From NCBI RefSeq assembly GCF_030848805.1, contig NC_092358.1:13804433-13868432 (forward strand): a DNA stretch of 64,000 nt. Direction: 5' to 3'. The first letter of the stretch is position 1, and every line of letters begins with the position of its first letter. The stretch is from Temnothorax longispinosus. Taxonomy: Eukaryota > Arthropoda > Insecta > Hymenoptera > Formicidae. The notes beneath the pieces were generated by a model that saw nothing but the letters and a program-made list of their open reading frames with translations, ran no database searches and had not been told where the DNA came from. Positions 1 through 11,800 of the stretch are shown in pieces. A program made the translations under genes and the position numbers.

Positions 1-72
1 ACGATATTCCAACTTAGTTCTCGTAGCCGACGTCCGGGTCTATCGGTCTCGGCGACCGTCGCCATAAACCAC

Positions 73-520
73 TGTCCGGGTGATCGGATCTCGACCGCGA
101 CCTGTTCCCCGGGTGTACCAGGTCTCCCACAGGACGCATTTTCGGCCTTTTCCCGAGGATGACGTCCGGTCACGATTTCGCGGGTTGTCGCCCGAACTAC
201 ATGTCCGGGTGCTCGGATTTCGCCCGCGCTCGGTTCCTAGGGTGTACCGGGTCTCTCTCTGGACGCATCTTCGGCCTTTTCCCGAGATGACGTCCGGTTC
301 ACGATTTCGCGGGTTGTCGCCCGAACTACATGTCCGGTTGCTCGGATTTCGCCCGCGATCGGTTCCTAGGGTGTACCGGATCTCTCTTTGGACGCATCTT
401 CGGCCTTTTCCCGAGATGACGTCCGGTTCACGATTTCGCGGGTTGTCGCTCGAACTACATATCCAGGTGTTCGGATCGCGGCGCTTTCGCGTGCGCCTCT
501 ATTTGGGGACCTCGTGAGTC
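73..520. repeat. 129-bp minisatellite, about 3.5 copies
   Basis: Copies start at 73, 202, 331 and 460; each begins TGTCCGGGTG or a close variant and the last is partial. Because 129 is divisible by 3, an open frame on the plus strand (80-517, 145 codons) runs through all copies as a 43-residue repeat rich in Arg, Pro and Phe. No protein family is recognised. The open frame is more likely a by-product of G+C-rich repeats than a gene. Confidence 0.85.
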
Positions 521-1599
521 GGCAGAAATGATTCTTATTCGCGCGACACGCGTGGTTCGGGCACTTGGTGCACGCGGTATGAAGATTGTGTGTGGCTCGA
601 CTGTTAAGGAGGCTCTTACCTCGATCATAAAACGACAGATCAAAATTAAATTATGTTGTAAAGTGAACCACAACGAACCGATGCCCAAAACTTTAGCATA
701 GGTTGACGATAAAAATTTTAAAAATATCAGTATTGAAATTCGCATTTTTAACACAGGGCATATGGTAAACACTAAAATTTTTACCGGAAGTGATTTATTT
801 TCTTGGCAAGTTTGCGAGCCAGGTAAACAAAAAACTAAGGAATTGTAGTTAAAATAGTAATCTTTCTAATGATAAGAAGAAAACTTGGTGTTGACGATGA
901 GTTATAAAAGATATTGTAGTTTTAATATGACGTACGACAGGTTAGGCGAATGATCTTCCGAGTGTCAAAATCCTAACCTCACTTGCACATGTCTTTTCTC
1001 TGCGCTGTATGGTAGCGGCATAATTATTCTCTCGCGCATTGACAACCTTTATTTTCGAGAATTTTCCTTTCATTTTCCCTCTCAGCATTCTCACGTTATA
1101 TCTTTCTTTTGGCTCCATCTCTTCATCGCATCAATCGCTACAACGCTACACGGCTACACCTCACTTAGCTGCAGACTGCTACAGACGACGTTGTAACACG
1201 CGCATGTTATTATTCTGCTCTTTAGCACTGACGTAGTCAACTGACTTATTGTATAAATTTTAATATTTACACTAATAAAACATATAACTTACTCTTACAC
1301 TATGTAAAAATCATTATTTATTTTTTTATTTAATTTTCCGATAATTTGTATAACCAATTATTAATGATAATTTTTCGGTTGCTACATTGATTAGAGCAGC
1401 CGGGTAAGAGCTTCCTTAAGTTAATTTGTGCGTTACCGCGATCCACGCACATACCCCAAAACAAAATAAAAACATAATCCCAGTCGGGACCGGGCATTGT
1501 CATGCCGAAAAAGGAAATTAAATGATGTGGATCGGGAGGAAAGGACTTAAGTGCTAGGTGAGCCGCTGCTCGGCGACCGCTGTCGCATAGTCGCATAAC
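521..1599. other. intergenic stretch, nothing recognised
   Basis: Mostly AT-rich unique-looking sequence. Short open frames have no recognisable motif and no coding bias that I can see. No RNA gene or repeat end is evident. Confidence 0.6.
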
Positions 1600-1603
1600 T
1601 TAA

Positions 1604-2361
1604 GGTAGCTGTCTCGCTACGTGCTAGTCATGTGACTGTTTGTAGGTTTTCACGTTCAGAAATATATTTCAGGCAATTTTTACTAAGGGAAAAATAATTT
1701 TATGAATTATAGTGTAAAATTTCATACGTGACAAAGTATGTTACTTTTTCCAAATTATGTGATTTTTCTCATTTGACTCCGTTTTGATCAGCTGATCATG
1801 CGAGTCGTCGAGAAAGGTTACAAGTGAGGTTACATCTTCTTTTCGATTGAATTTTGACAATTACTGAGAAAGGGTTTCAAAACGCATGACAGAGGTGTCA
1901 ATCACTATCCAATTCGGCTAAGAAGGACGAGCCCCATAACCTGCAACTACAGTGATTAGCCAGCGGCGTTGCCAAGTCTTCGCAACCTCACCTCGACCAA
2001 AAAATGTCTGCTCGATTACCGCATTTTCACTAAAATAAACTAAAAAATTAGCAGCGAAATCTTCGGTAACCTATATATTTTATGGTTGCATCGGATTCTT
2101 CGAAATCTAATGTACAAAAAGCAATGTTTTTTTCTCACTTCATCTAATCGAAAAATACGAAAATATGTGATTGAAACCGTGATAGAGCCTTCTTTTCTGT
2201 ATGAAGTAATGCAAAATTTGTGATTTTCGAGATCGATTTTCTAGAGTAAATAGTCGGTAAGGAGCCACAGAAAAAATCGACTGCAAAGCTGATCATATAA
2301 TTTAATATAAAAACCGAAATCGAAAACTTTATCTAATACATGCCCTGACGAGACAGCTACC
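1604..2361. mobile_element. non-autonomous TTAA-target element (piggyBac-like)
   Basis: The 758-bp segment starts GGTAGCTGTCTCG and ends with its inverted complement CGAGACAGCTACC. It is flanked on both sides by TTAA (1600-1603 and 2362-2365), the target duplication typical of piggyBac elements. There is no transposase frame inside, so it would be a non-autonomous copy. The terminal sequence does not begin with the usual CCC of piggyBac, so the family assignment rests on the TTAA alone. Confidence 0.6.
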
Positions 2362-2365
2362 TTAA

Positions 2366-4412
2366 TTCTATTAGTGCGCCGGACGGAGAAACTTAATCTA
2401 CGGGACTCTACGGTCAAATAAATGAAATAAAATAAATTTCCACTACTATGGCCAAAGGGGTTTGGGCTTCCTAGATAATTCCGTCCTCGGAGCGCTCGCG
2501 ATAATCTACTCTACGTCGGGTACGTTTTCCTCGTCCCCTGGGATCTCCTCTCCCGAGGATGGTCTCAGTACCTCTTCGGTCGTGTCGTCCCGCTTGTTCG
2601 GCACCGCTGCATGCGGCACCGCCGTCAGTTGCCTCGACTGGTGCCCCACGGCACCGCCCGCAATGCGCGGGGCCACGTCCCATCTGCTGCGTCACGTCTC
2701 CTCCCGGGGCACCGATGTCGCCCGTCGGTCCACGCTCCGCCGTTCGTCGGGGAAAGAGCCTCAGAACCACTTAAGGCTGGCCCAGCAGCTGCGCCCGTGC
2801 AGTTTTGGCGCACGGCTTCAAGGTCGGAGGAGTGTGAGTATGTGTGTGAAGAGGTCTCCCGCAGGAAAGTCCAACCAAGTCCCCGCGAAGGGGTGGGAGG
2901 GTTCAGTATGTGAAGGGTCGCATATGGTTAGGTCGGGTAAAGTAAGAGAAGATTTGTAAATGGTTGGGTACGTCCCTACAAAACGCCATTTCTGTAAGTC
3001 GTCAGAATTAGAAATAAATCATACTACTACTATATTTTCGCCGAAAAAAAATTGTGAAATATGCTATTTTTTTGGTCCGAGAAAGGTATGTGCCCCCTTA
3101 ATTATTATCTATTAATTATTTTAAATATTTTAGTGTGGCGAAGGTCCCGGATTGTCCGAGGTTCAATCCCAATTGAATAAAATTTTTTTTTTAATTCTCG
3201 TTTCAATACTTTTACATAATGTTTAAATTAAAATTTAATTTTTATAAAATATTAATTTACATATAAAAACATTCTTTGTTTATTGGTTTGTTTTTCCGTA
3301 TTCCGACTGCTACTGCTGTAATATTGCTGTAATCTTTTCATAGCAAAATGGTTGTGCAGCCAAATGGCTGCGACATCATCTACAAAGCCTAAAAATGTTG
3401 TCCCACTTTTGCAGCTACAATTTTGTCAAAACGTCATAATGACGTTGTGACAATAACTGTGCTAGACAAAAATGCTGCAGTTTAAGCTGCGACAACGTTA
3501 TCGCAGCCGTTCTAAAACTTCATGTGCTACTTGGGATGCTTTTTTAGAACTTAAGACTTTAGAATCTAAAGTCTTTACTTTAAGGAGCATTTGCCAGATT
3601 TTGAATTTATCCTCTTCCTTCTTGTCATCTTTTCAAAAATAAGGATGCGTTTTCATCTTCAAAAAAACACCATTACTTTTGGAAAGATGGCGGAAGGAGG
3701 ATGAATTTAAAATTTAGCAAACGCTCCGTAAAGTAAGACTCCTTAGAATAAAAAAATCATTTTTCAAATATGATAATTTTTCGCAGAATTATGCTAATTT
3801 GAAGTTATGCGAAAGGACTCCGCACTAAATCAATAGGCTTCTGGTCACATTGGCTGAATTTTTGATATGTTTTAATTTAAGGTAATTGTATCGCAAAACC
3901 CATTTTCATAAGAATCTTTTAAAATTTGAACAGAATGTTAATGCAAACACGCTCTACACACACGTGCAAGTAGAAGAAGCTTGACTATACCAAAGTTGAA
4001 ATAATGGAAGTCAAACTTAGCACTTTTTACATGTATCGTAGGACGAAAACGGCTTCCCATATCATGTTTGTAATTGTAGCGATCAAAATACTTATACAAT
4101 TTTAATGAAAAACAAAGAGATAACAAAAGAGATTTGTAAAAATATTTTTACAAAAGTACAAGACCCTTGTCTATCTAGTTTTGAAGCAATTGTTACGCAA
4201 AGTACACAATTTCTCATAGCGGTGGACGCATACGACAGCTAACCTGTAAAGATCTGGCAACACTGCATATGAAGGTAGCTCAGATTGCCTATATCTTATT
4301 CTATACCGTACTAATTTTATAATAGGTAAAATAATAGATATTGTATGTGGAACTATAAATTTATTTATATTAATGTTGAGCACAACAAATATAACGTACT
4401 ATATAGTATATT
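2366..4412. other. no clear gene; G+C-rich patch and tRNA-like box
   Basis: At 2460-2960 a G+C-rich patch is open in several frames on both strands. It ends in a 3'-UTR-like run with AATAAA and a short CTA tail near 3020, so it may be a 5'-truncated retroposon, but no reverse transcriptase motif is visible. Near 3150-3170 the string GAGGTTCAATCCC resembles a pol III B box. The rest is AT-rich with nothing recognised. Confidence 0.35.
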
Positions 4413-4527
4413 GTGCACCAAGGGGCGAAAGTAGCGTTTTTCAGACGAGTGTAAAGTTTGCCGCCCGACCCGAAGGCGAGGGCGGCAAATCACACGAGTC
4501 TGAAAAAGCTTTTGCCCCGAGGTGCAC
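4413..4527. repeat. 115-bp imperfect palindrome (hairpin)
   Basis: GTGCACCAAGGGGC at 4413-4426 pairs with GCCCCGAGGTGCAC at 4514-4527. Inside, TTTTTCAGACGAGTGT pairs with ACACGAGTCTGAAAAA, and a G+C-rich core around 4459-4487 pairs on itself. The result is a nearly continuous stem. It could be a very short foldback MITE or a transcribed hairpin; nothing in the sequence decides. Confidence 0.7.
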
Positions 4528-4674
4528 ACGATATTTTTCACAATATCTTTACGGAAAGTTCGACTTTCATGCCTAGAGAGAGGCGAGAGTGACCAATTTC
4601 ACGCCAGGACGGCATAGCGGGCGGGAAGTAACCACTGTTAACAGGGAGGAAAGTGGTCACTTTCCGCCCTAGGG

Positions 4675-4980
4675 AGAAAAGTTCGTTTTCAGTGCAGCCA
4701 GAATATTTAAAGTGGTCCGGGGGTAGGTTTTTTGAATATAAGGGTGTTTTCCGCAGGGTGTATCAGTTCGGTCTCTTATGTATTTTGTGTGTGGCATTTA
4801 GTAGTTGCTCTGTGCCGAAAGAGAAATGGGATAAATCGTTTTCAGCGTAGCCAGAATATTTAAAGTGGTCGGGGGGTAGGTTTTTTGAGTATAAGGGTGT
4901 CTTCCGCAGGGTGTATCGGTTCGGTCTCTTATGTATTTCGTATTTATTACTCAGAAATGTATCTGTGCCAAAGGAGAAAT
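4675..4980. repeat. 153-bp tandem duplication
   Basis: Two copies offset by 153 bp share the core CCAGAATATTTAAAGTGGTC (first at 4698, second at 4851) and the trailing GGTCTCTTATGTATTT. A partial third start follows at about 4975. No open frame is conserved between copies. Confidence 0.8.
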
Positions 4981-5313
4981 GGGACAGATCATTTTTAAAA
5001 AATCCAGGAACGTTCCAAACTTCAACTAGCTCCCAGATTCAACATCACAGACACTGAAAACTTCTTACCAAACCATTTTAAAATTGAATCAGTATTTAAA
5101 AACATGATTACGTTAAATTATGTAGATTTTTCTCCAATTTTCAGGCTTTCAGCCGCTATATTGGATCAGCCATCTTGGATTTCAAAACGGGACACATGAC
5201 TTTCGAAAGTACTAGTAAAGACTAATTTTTTGAGCTATCGAACGTTTTTGTAGGTCGCTTCAAATTTTGGACAGACAAGTGATCCGGTTGACGTAAAACG
5301 TCCCATATATATA

Positions 5314-5524
5314 TGTAAGGCGCGGAGGAGAGAAATCTTTATCACAACAAAAAATCAAGAGACGAGATGTGGCCTGCTCGACGGTTACTTTATTTCTGAC
5401 AATAACGGGAGAGACGCGAGAGTCCTTTCGTCCGACGATCGTCAAACGTCTTCTTCTAGAAGATTCCTTGACCTCGCCGTCGCTAGGCGATCACGCCAAA
5501 ACACTGCGGCAATTCACGTGTTAC
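5314..5524 (-). repeat. LTR of Gypsy element G0
   Basis: On the minus strand the segment begins TGTAACACG and ends CGCCTTACA, giving matched TGTAA/TTACA termini. It directly follows the end of the G0 pol frame and contains an AATAAA signal on the minus strand. The partner 5' LTR was not found in the window, so the boundaries rest on termini and position alone. Confidence 0.5.
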
Positions 5525-6245
5525 ACGTAATTCACTTGTTCTACTGCGTCCTCGTCCGAACGAGAAGACTCCGCGTCTGTCTCTTTTCCTACTACGTTTT
5601 CTGCCATTCTGACAATAGGCCGTCCCGGCCGTCTTACACTATCATTACAATCGCTGTTTTCTATTTCGGAGTCGCTTTCCGATGAATCTTTTGTCTTCGA
5701 TTTCTCGCGCCATAGTTTCATATTAGCCGCTTCCCACGTTCATTGGTATGGTCTTTGTGACACTTCAACATTACGCTGGACATTGGCAGTCCTCTATACG
5801 CTGGAGATAATTTACCACCTGTAGTCTCAAAGTTTTTAACCATTATAAGATCGCCTTCAGAATATTCTCGCGCTATCTTCCGCCTTTTATTTATGTACTT
5901 CTCGTTATATTCGCTTGTTTTTACAATTTTCTCGGCCGCGCTAGCTCGCATTTTCACTAAATCTCTTACATTTTCATTCTGCATTTCCACGTATTCTTTT
6001 AACGCATCATATACATGCCCATGCTGAGATACACCAAACAGTAATCGACTAGGAGTCTCGCCTATCGCTCGATTTACAGTATTATTTATAGCAAATTCTA
6101 TTTCTCTTAACGATTTATGCCAATCTTTCCCGTCATACAATTTCCTTAAAGCCGGCGCTAAAATCCGATTATATTGCTCGACCTGTTCATTTGCCTGAGG
6201 TGACGCAGTCGCAATTTTTACATGCTTTACATTAGTCTTTTTCAT
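5521..6245 (-). pseudogene. Gypsy G0 integrase, C-terminal half (decayed)
   Basis: The minus frame 6245-5718 carries the end of a Ty3/Gypsy integrase core. A SPQANEQVEQYNR stretch matches the catalytic-Glu helix of the family, although the usual G before QVE is replaced by E. The linker and C-terminal domain follow. A frame change near 5718 separates the last 66 codons (5721-5521), which are acidic and Ser-rich. The two catalytic Asp are encoded about 52 kb away at 58413-58700, because the gene is split by nested insertions. The element is not functional. Confidence 0.8.
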
Positions 6246-6490
6246 AAACTTAAAACAACCTAACTTCCGACGCGCGGATTTGCTCGCGGCTGGTCAGGGT
6301 TCGGAGTAGGCGCGGAGGAAGACACAAGGCTCGGTTTTTCAAGTTATATTTTCAATGATTTATTCCACGATGGTCGGTGATACATTTACATGCGTTGCTA
6401 ATAGCAATTAACACAGATTTATTCGCGGTGCTTGATGAGATATTTACAGGCGCTGAGATTAACAAAGATGTATTTCGCGGGGTTTGATGA
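6246..6490. other. left part of a non-coding insert in G0 (solo-LTR candidate)
   Basis: This stretch continues at 54594-54675 and 57508-58413 once later insertions are removed, about 1.2 kb in total. It interrupts the G0 integrase frame. It contains two AATAAA signals on the minus strand and the start of a roughly 60-bp tandem repeat (GATGAGATATTTACAGGCGC) whose second copy lies just beyond the G1 insertion at 54594. A solo LTR is the likeliest reading, but clean TG/CA ends and an exact TSD could not be fixed. Confidence 0.4.
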
Positions 6491-6669
6491 TGTAGTGGTA
6501 CTGAGGGCAGTAATAATTATCAGGCTCGAGTGAATATATGTACGTGGCTTTATTCTTGTATCTCTACTTAAGCACGCTACGCTTATTCTGTGTGTACCGC
6601 TTTCGCAACGCCATCTCTACATCAGTCTTACAATTAGCGCGTTCCCAAACCCATCTAGTTTACACAACA
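6491..6669 (-). repeat. G1 3' LTR
   Basis: 179 bp, TGTTGTG to CACTACA on the minus strand. It pairs with the copy at 54415-54593. A purine-rich tract (AAAAGGGGGAAA) lies immediately upstream on the minus strand, as expected for plus-strand priming. Confidence 0.9.
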
Positions 6670-6679
6670 TTTCCCCCTT

Positions 6680-7559
6680 TTAATTTACAATGTAATCTTT
6701 AAGGTAACGCGGTGGTCCCGTGTTTCTACTGGACCTCCTAGGTGCATTTGATGAAGTGTTCTCGACATTTTGGGAACTTGCTCTTAAAGTGTTCTCTAAA
6801 GCTTGGTTATTCCCATTTGGCTCTTGTCCTGGCGTTACTGCTTCTTCCGGTGGATTGTCTTCAATAATAACCGGAGGACTGGTTGTAAATTCCGAGCTGG
6901 TGTTCTGTTCTGGAGATGCCGGAATGAGGTGCCATCGGTTTCTTCTTAATATTCCACCTTTATCCGTTTTGATCAAATAAGAATTTGGACCGTCCGCCTT
7001 ATCTACTATCCTACCATACCAGCGAGTATCTATAATTCAAACTCTATCATTAAACTTAAACTCAGATAATTCTCTAACACGATGTTTTCTATTGTAATCT
7101 CTTTCCTGTCTATCCTTCTTCTTTACTTTTTTAGGATAAATTTTCTTATGTTTTACAAACGATCCCAGGTTCTTTGATAAAGTAGGAAGGGTAAAACGGA
7201 TTTTCCGCGAAAACATTAACTCCGCCGGAGAGTAACCATTTTCTAAAGGAGTTGTTCAATATGCTAACAACCCTAGATTTACATTTTCCATTTCTTTAAA
7301 ATATTTTTTGTAATTTTAACTGCTGCTTCCGCCGCGCCGCACCGTTACTCTGTGAGTATTTTGGTGAGCTTGTAATGTGAATGAAATCGTATTCTTGTGC
7401 GAAGTTTTTCAATTTAGCCGCAAATTGCGTTCCACAGTCGCTCCTGACTATTTCCGGTATTCCAAATCTTCCAAATGCAGCTTTACATTTCTCAATGACT
7501 TCCTGTTCAGTTAAAGATTTTAAATTAAAAATTTCTAAATATCTAGAGTAATAGTCAAA
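6680..7559 (-). pseudogene. G1 integrase, core and C-terminal part
   Basis: Reading the minus strand from 7559, the frame resumes in the integrase core. The second catalytic Asp lies in a SDCGTQF motif near 7430, followed by the KYSQSNGAAE region that normally holds the catalytic Glu, where there is a frame disruption. An in-frame TGA lies near 7030 in the linker. The last 98 codons (6976-6680) are Pro/Asn-rich with an RRSSRNTGPPRYLKDYI ending typical of insect Gypsy pol C-termini. The N-terminal half lies at 47686-48012, beyond copia-1. Confidence 0.8.
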
Positions 7560-7818
7560 TGTTAAGTATGCCTGACGAGCGTGTGCATGTATGTATGTGT
7601 CTGATCATGCGCGCAGCGAACGGTCCCGAAATTGCACGAGTGTGTCGTCATAGAGAGCCGAGCGTCTTCCGAGCGCGGCGTTACCGGTCAGTCTTCTCGT
7701 CGTTCGTCACAAGAGCTGGTGTACGATCGACATAATAAAAGCATTTACTTATACACAAGGTGTTCCTTTCCTTACTATCCCGGCAAGCTATCTGCACAAG
7801 GTCGCGGAATCGTGTGCA
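7560..7818 (+). repeat. copia-1 5' LTR
   Basis: 259 bp, TGTTAAG to GTGTGCA. It matches 47409-47680 apart from five visible substitutions and a duplication of about 13 bp in the 3' copy. Confidence 0.9.
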
Positions 7819-7829
7819 ACGGTTCAACA

Positions 7830-7843
7830 GGTTATGGGCCCAG
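7830..7843 (+). other. copia-1 primer-binding site (half tRNA-iMet type)
   Basis: GGTTATGGGCCCAG is complementary to the anticodon arm of eukaryotic initiator Met-tRNA. Drosophila copia is known to prime from a cleaved half of this tRNA. The site lies 11 nt after the LTR. Confidence 0.75.
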
Positions 7844-7980
7844 CGACGAGTCCAGTGCGATAGGGCTTGCTAAACATTGTGAGAATCGGGCGGAAAAAGG
7901 GACACGAGGCAAAAGTCGGCCATTTTTATTAGAGTCGCGTAAGATCAAAAAAGTCACGCAAGCGAGTAGAAAGTGCGAAA

Positions 7981-8859
7981 ATGCCGGACGAATTTTCGGT
8001 AGGGCAGGTGCCCAAATTCGACGGGACGAATTTCCTCGGATAGAAATTTCAAATGAATGCAGCATTAACAGCGTGCGGAGTCTACGAAGTCGATGGCACG
8101 AGGGCGAGGCCGGCGGTCGAACGAGACGAGTTGATGAAGGCGTGGGTGAAGGACAACGCCAAGGCCATGTACCTAATTTCAAAGTCCTTAGAATACAAAC
8201 ATCTCGAGAGCTTGCTGGTCTGCACGACTGCAAAGGAGATGTGGGACGGTCTGGCGAGGATTCATCAACAGAATTCGGCAGCGAACAAGCTCTTGCTGAT
8301 GCAACGGTTCCACGAATACCGAATGAGCCCTACGGATACAGCCGTACAACATGTGGCGAAAATCTAAAATATGGCGAGGCAACTTCTGGATCTCGGAGAA
8401 AACGTGTCCGATCTAACAATCATGGCGAAAATCTTGGCCAGTTTAACGTCGAAGTTCAGCACCTTGCAGACAGCGTGGGACAGTGTCGATCCGGCTCGAC
8501 AAACCCTAGAAAACCTGCAAGAACGTCTCATCAAGGAGGAAAGTCGTTTGGATGCTGAAGGAGGCGAGATAGCGGCGCTTGCAGCAGTCCGAATCAGCGG
8601 CGGAGAGGCTAGCGGTTCGAAAAAGAAAGAAGACTCGAAGAGCAAAGAGGAGAAAAAAGCGCGGCGCGAGAAGAAAAAGAAGAACGTCGAGTGTTTCGTT
8701 TGTCAAAAAAAGGGGCACTACGCGCGCAATTGCCCGGCGCGAAAACAAAAGAAAGATGGCGGCGGTGAGAGCGAGACACGTGGGTGCGCGTTTATTGCCG
8801 CGAGTTCGGTGAGCGAGCAGTCGGGTCGGTACACCCCAGTGGGCCAAGTGCGGAACTGA
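7981..8859 (+). pseudogene. copia-1 gag
   Basis: Gag starts at ATG 7981 and runs in one frame to the zinc knuckle CFVCQKKGHYARNC (CX2CX4HX4C) near 8694-8735. It has an internal TAG at 8040-8042, at a codon that is Trp in related gags, and a TAA at 8365-8367. The matrix/capsid part has the copia-type motifs LVCTTAKEMWDGL and AKILASL. A Lys/Glu-rich stretch precedes the knuckle. The frame ends at a stop at 8857-8859 and pol continues in another frame, which indicates a frameshift just upstream of the protease. Confidence 0.85.
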
Positions 8860-10520
8860 AAAACAGATGGCTGAAACTCAATAAGAGAGATGTCTGGTAT
8901 ACCGACAGCGGCGCTTCCAGACACGTTACGTTTCGACGCGAGTGGCTCACAGAGTTTCGTCCGGAGAGAGGCACAGCGATATCGGTTGGCAATGATGGCG
9001 TGTGCGAAGTGGCCGGCGAAGGCACTGTGATAATCGAGAAATTCATGAACGGCGTGTGGAGCAAGGCGCGAATCGAAAACGTGCTTTATATACCAGCAGT
9101 GCGCAGCAACTTGTTTTCCGTCGGTGTTTGCACCTCGAGAGGACTTGAAGTGAAATTCGCGGATGATCGCGTAGACATAATGGACAGCGGTGAGATCGTG
9201 GCGACTGAAGTCAAGCAGTCCAACGAGATCTACAGAATGTACTTCCGTGTGAAAAGTGCGCGAAACGTAGGCGAAGTGAATGTGTCCACGACGAGTCTAA
9301 AGGTCTGGCACGAACGCCTAGGACACTTGAACAAACGTGCGTTGTGTGATCTAGTTAAAAAGGAGCTCGTGGAAGGAGTCAAGGTCACAAACGAGAGAGA
9401 CTTTTTCTGTGATGCTTGTCAGTTAGGCAAGGCACACAGACTGCCGTTCGAAAAGATAAACAAAGAAGTCAGCACGAAACCGGGTGAGCTCACGCACAGC
9501 GACGTGTGCGGACCCATGTCCGAGAATTCACCAGGAGGAGCACGTTACTTCGTGACTTTCATCGACGATGCTTCCGGGTTCCGTCACGTGTACTTTCTGA
9601 AACATAAGTCGGATGTGTTCGATCACTTCAGGGAATACGAGAGGATGATTGCGAACAAGTTCGGCCGCCCAATGAAGGTGCTGCGGTCCGACAACGGCCG
9701 GGAGTATTGCAACGACAAGATGACACAGTATCTGTCAACACATGGAATACGGTTTGAACCGTGTGCACCGTATACACCAGAACAAAATGGCAAATCTGAA
9801 AGGGACAACTGTACGATTATCGAGTGCGCGCGTACGATGCTGAAGGCGAAGAACTTACCAACGTTCCTGTGGGCGGAAGCAGTAAATACTGCGGTGTACA
9901 TCCAGAATCGAGTGCTGTCGTCGGAAAGAAGAGGAGGAAAAACGCCGTGTGAGCTCTAGACGGGAGAAAAACCCGATCTGACGCATGTCAAGGTGTTCGG
10001 ATCGGAAGCTTTCGTGCACGTGCCCAAACAGTTTACAAGAAAGTTCGACGCGAGGTCAAAGAAAGTGTTATTTGTAGGGTACGAAGGAGACTCTTCTAAC
10101 TATAGGGTCTACAATCCTGAGACAAGAAACGTGACCGTGTCAAGGAACGTGGTGTTCCACGAGGTGTGTGATCCGATCGAGCCGGCCGGAAAAGAAGTCG
10201 AGACCGAAGAAACAACGATGTCGGTGGGAGGACTCAACGCAGACGACAACGAGCGGGAAGACCCGGTGCGAGAGGGGCCAGAGGACCCAGCAGTCGAGAA
10301 CGAGCCAGAAGAACCCGCAGTCGGTAACGTACCGGCGCAACAGCAGCCTTTACAAACCGAGCCTCGCCAGTTACGAAGTCGAGATCAGCTGCGACAGCCA
10401 GCGAGGTACGACGACTACGAGGTAAACCTGGCAGAGTACGAACCTCCCGCGAACTTCAAAGAAGCGGTAACCGGACCAGAGTCAGCGAAGTGGGTCGAAG
10501 CAATTCACGAGGAACTGTAA
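8860..10520 (+). pseudogene. copia-1 protease and integrase
   Basis: The aspartic protease active site is YTDSGASRH near 8900. It is followed by GAG-pre-integrase with HERLGHLNK and CDACQLGKAHRLPF (HHCC zinc-binding) and the integrase core with FIDDASGF, LRSDNGREY and EQNGKSERDN giving D,D,E. A TAG at 9957-9959 sits at a conserved Trp position (frame CEL-stop-TGEKP), after which the frame continues through the C-terminal domain to 10520. A frameshift near 10520 then moves into reverse transcriptase. Confidence 0.85.
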
Positions 10521-11057
10521 GCTCCGTAGAAACTCCACGTGGACAATCGTTCCGAAACAAGATAAGAAGAAAACAGTCGACTCCAAGTGGGTGTTCAAGA
10601 AGTTGCGAGACGCAACCGGGAGCGTGTATCGTTACAAAGCTCGCCTCTGTGCGAGAGGATTCCAACAAAGAGAGGGGATAGACTACACAGAGACGTTCTC
10701 ACCAGTGGTGAAATACGACTCCCTGCGTCTGCTGCTAGCAATCGTCGCTCAAGAGGACCTCGAACTCATCCAGTTCGATGTAAAGACGGCGTTCCTTTAC
10801 GGGAACCTGGATGAGGAAATTTACATGGAGGTGCCTGAAGGGCTCGACGTGGAAAAATGTGCGGGGACCAGTGAAGGTGTGGTGTGTCGACTTATCAAGT
10901 CGTTGTACGGTTTGAAGCAGGCACCTCGGTGCTGGAACCGTAAATTCAGTAGCTTTCTGCGAAAATTTAATTTTAAAGAAACAAGTGCGGACAAATGTAT
11001 ATATATCGGTTATTTCGAGGGTTTGAGGGTATATCTCGCGGTATTTGTTGACGACGG
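10521..11057 (+). pseudogene. copia-1 reverse transcriptase, N-terminal part
   Basis: The frame carries the copia RT landmarks SKWVFKKLRD, YKARLCARGF, ETFSPVVKYDSLR, FDVKTAFLYG, IKSLYGLKQAPRCWN and then the catalytic VFVDDG. The insertion of the composite Gypsy cuts the gene immediately after the catalytic aspartates. The remainder of the RT/RNase H frame is at 46449-47424 in the expected register. Confidence 0.9.
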
Positions 11058-11586
11058 TGTTACGTGCGAACAAAATTGAATTCAATCAATCTTTAAATAG
11101 CCAAGAATGTTATCGATATTGATTAATTATCCGATTTCTAATGGGGAGACGGTTGTCAGGCCGCGGTTCACAAGGGATAAAATTACACCTAGTGATAAGA
11201 CCTTCCTCCTCCTTCAAACATAAAGACAAAAGAAGTGGTGAGAAGCTCGCGCGGGGGGTTCTTGCCACTTGAATATAAATAAGAGTGAAAGATCATCGAT
11301 AGCCAGTTGTTGTTGGGAATTAGTAGTTGTCATTGCTAATAGTCTTTAAAAATTCTGACCTAAGACAGATCTTAACTGCAATTTGAATCTTAAAATCAAG
11401 ATTGTAAGGAAAGTCTCCTTGAATAAAGGTGATTTAAATTCTATTTCTTAAACTAATTTACACTAAAAACCTTTAATTCCACAACCCTTAACTGTCGCTG
11501 CCAAATAGCGTGGCAACAGAAATTTCCTGATTCTTGTCGCTGCCAAACAGTGTGGCAACGGGAGTTCTCCTCTCCTTAACTGTTGA
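11058..11586 (+). repeat. env-Gypsy LTR, inverted copy
   Basis: Begins TGTTACGTGCGAAC directly after the ACGG duplication. It is about 99% identical by eye, in reverse orientation, to 12090-12632, but lacks the last few bases (TGGCA). At 11584-11586 the trinucleotide GAG is shared with the segment that follows, which suggests a microhomology junction. Confidence 0.8.
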
Positions 11587-11704
11587 TGCCAAAGAGACTT
11601 TCCTTACAATCTTGATTTTAAGATTCAAATTGCAGTTAAGATCTGTCTTAGGTCAGAATTTTTAAAGACTATTAGCAATGACAACTACTAATTCCCAACA
11701 ACAA
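11587..11704 (-). repeat. partial env-Gypsy LTR, minus orientation
   Basis: This 118-bp piece repeats an internal part of the LTR. It has the same orientation as 12276-12395 and is inverted relative to about 11300-11415. It therefore sits as a fragment between the two large arms, a trace of rearrangement. Confidence 0.75.
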
Positions 11705-11800
11705 CAAAAATTTATGTCACGTTCTGTCAAAAGTTAGTTCGTCCGTTTTTGGGTCAAAACATTTAAGTAATTTACCCGGGATTTGGACCAGGTTGTGCAA

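Noticed and set aside
2462..2959. 165-codon plus-strand frame and overlapping minus frames as a gene
   Set aside because: The region is G+C-rich and open in several frames at once, has no recognisable domain, and ends in a 3'-UTR-like stretch. More likely part of a retroposon.
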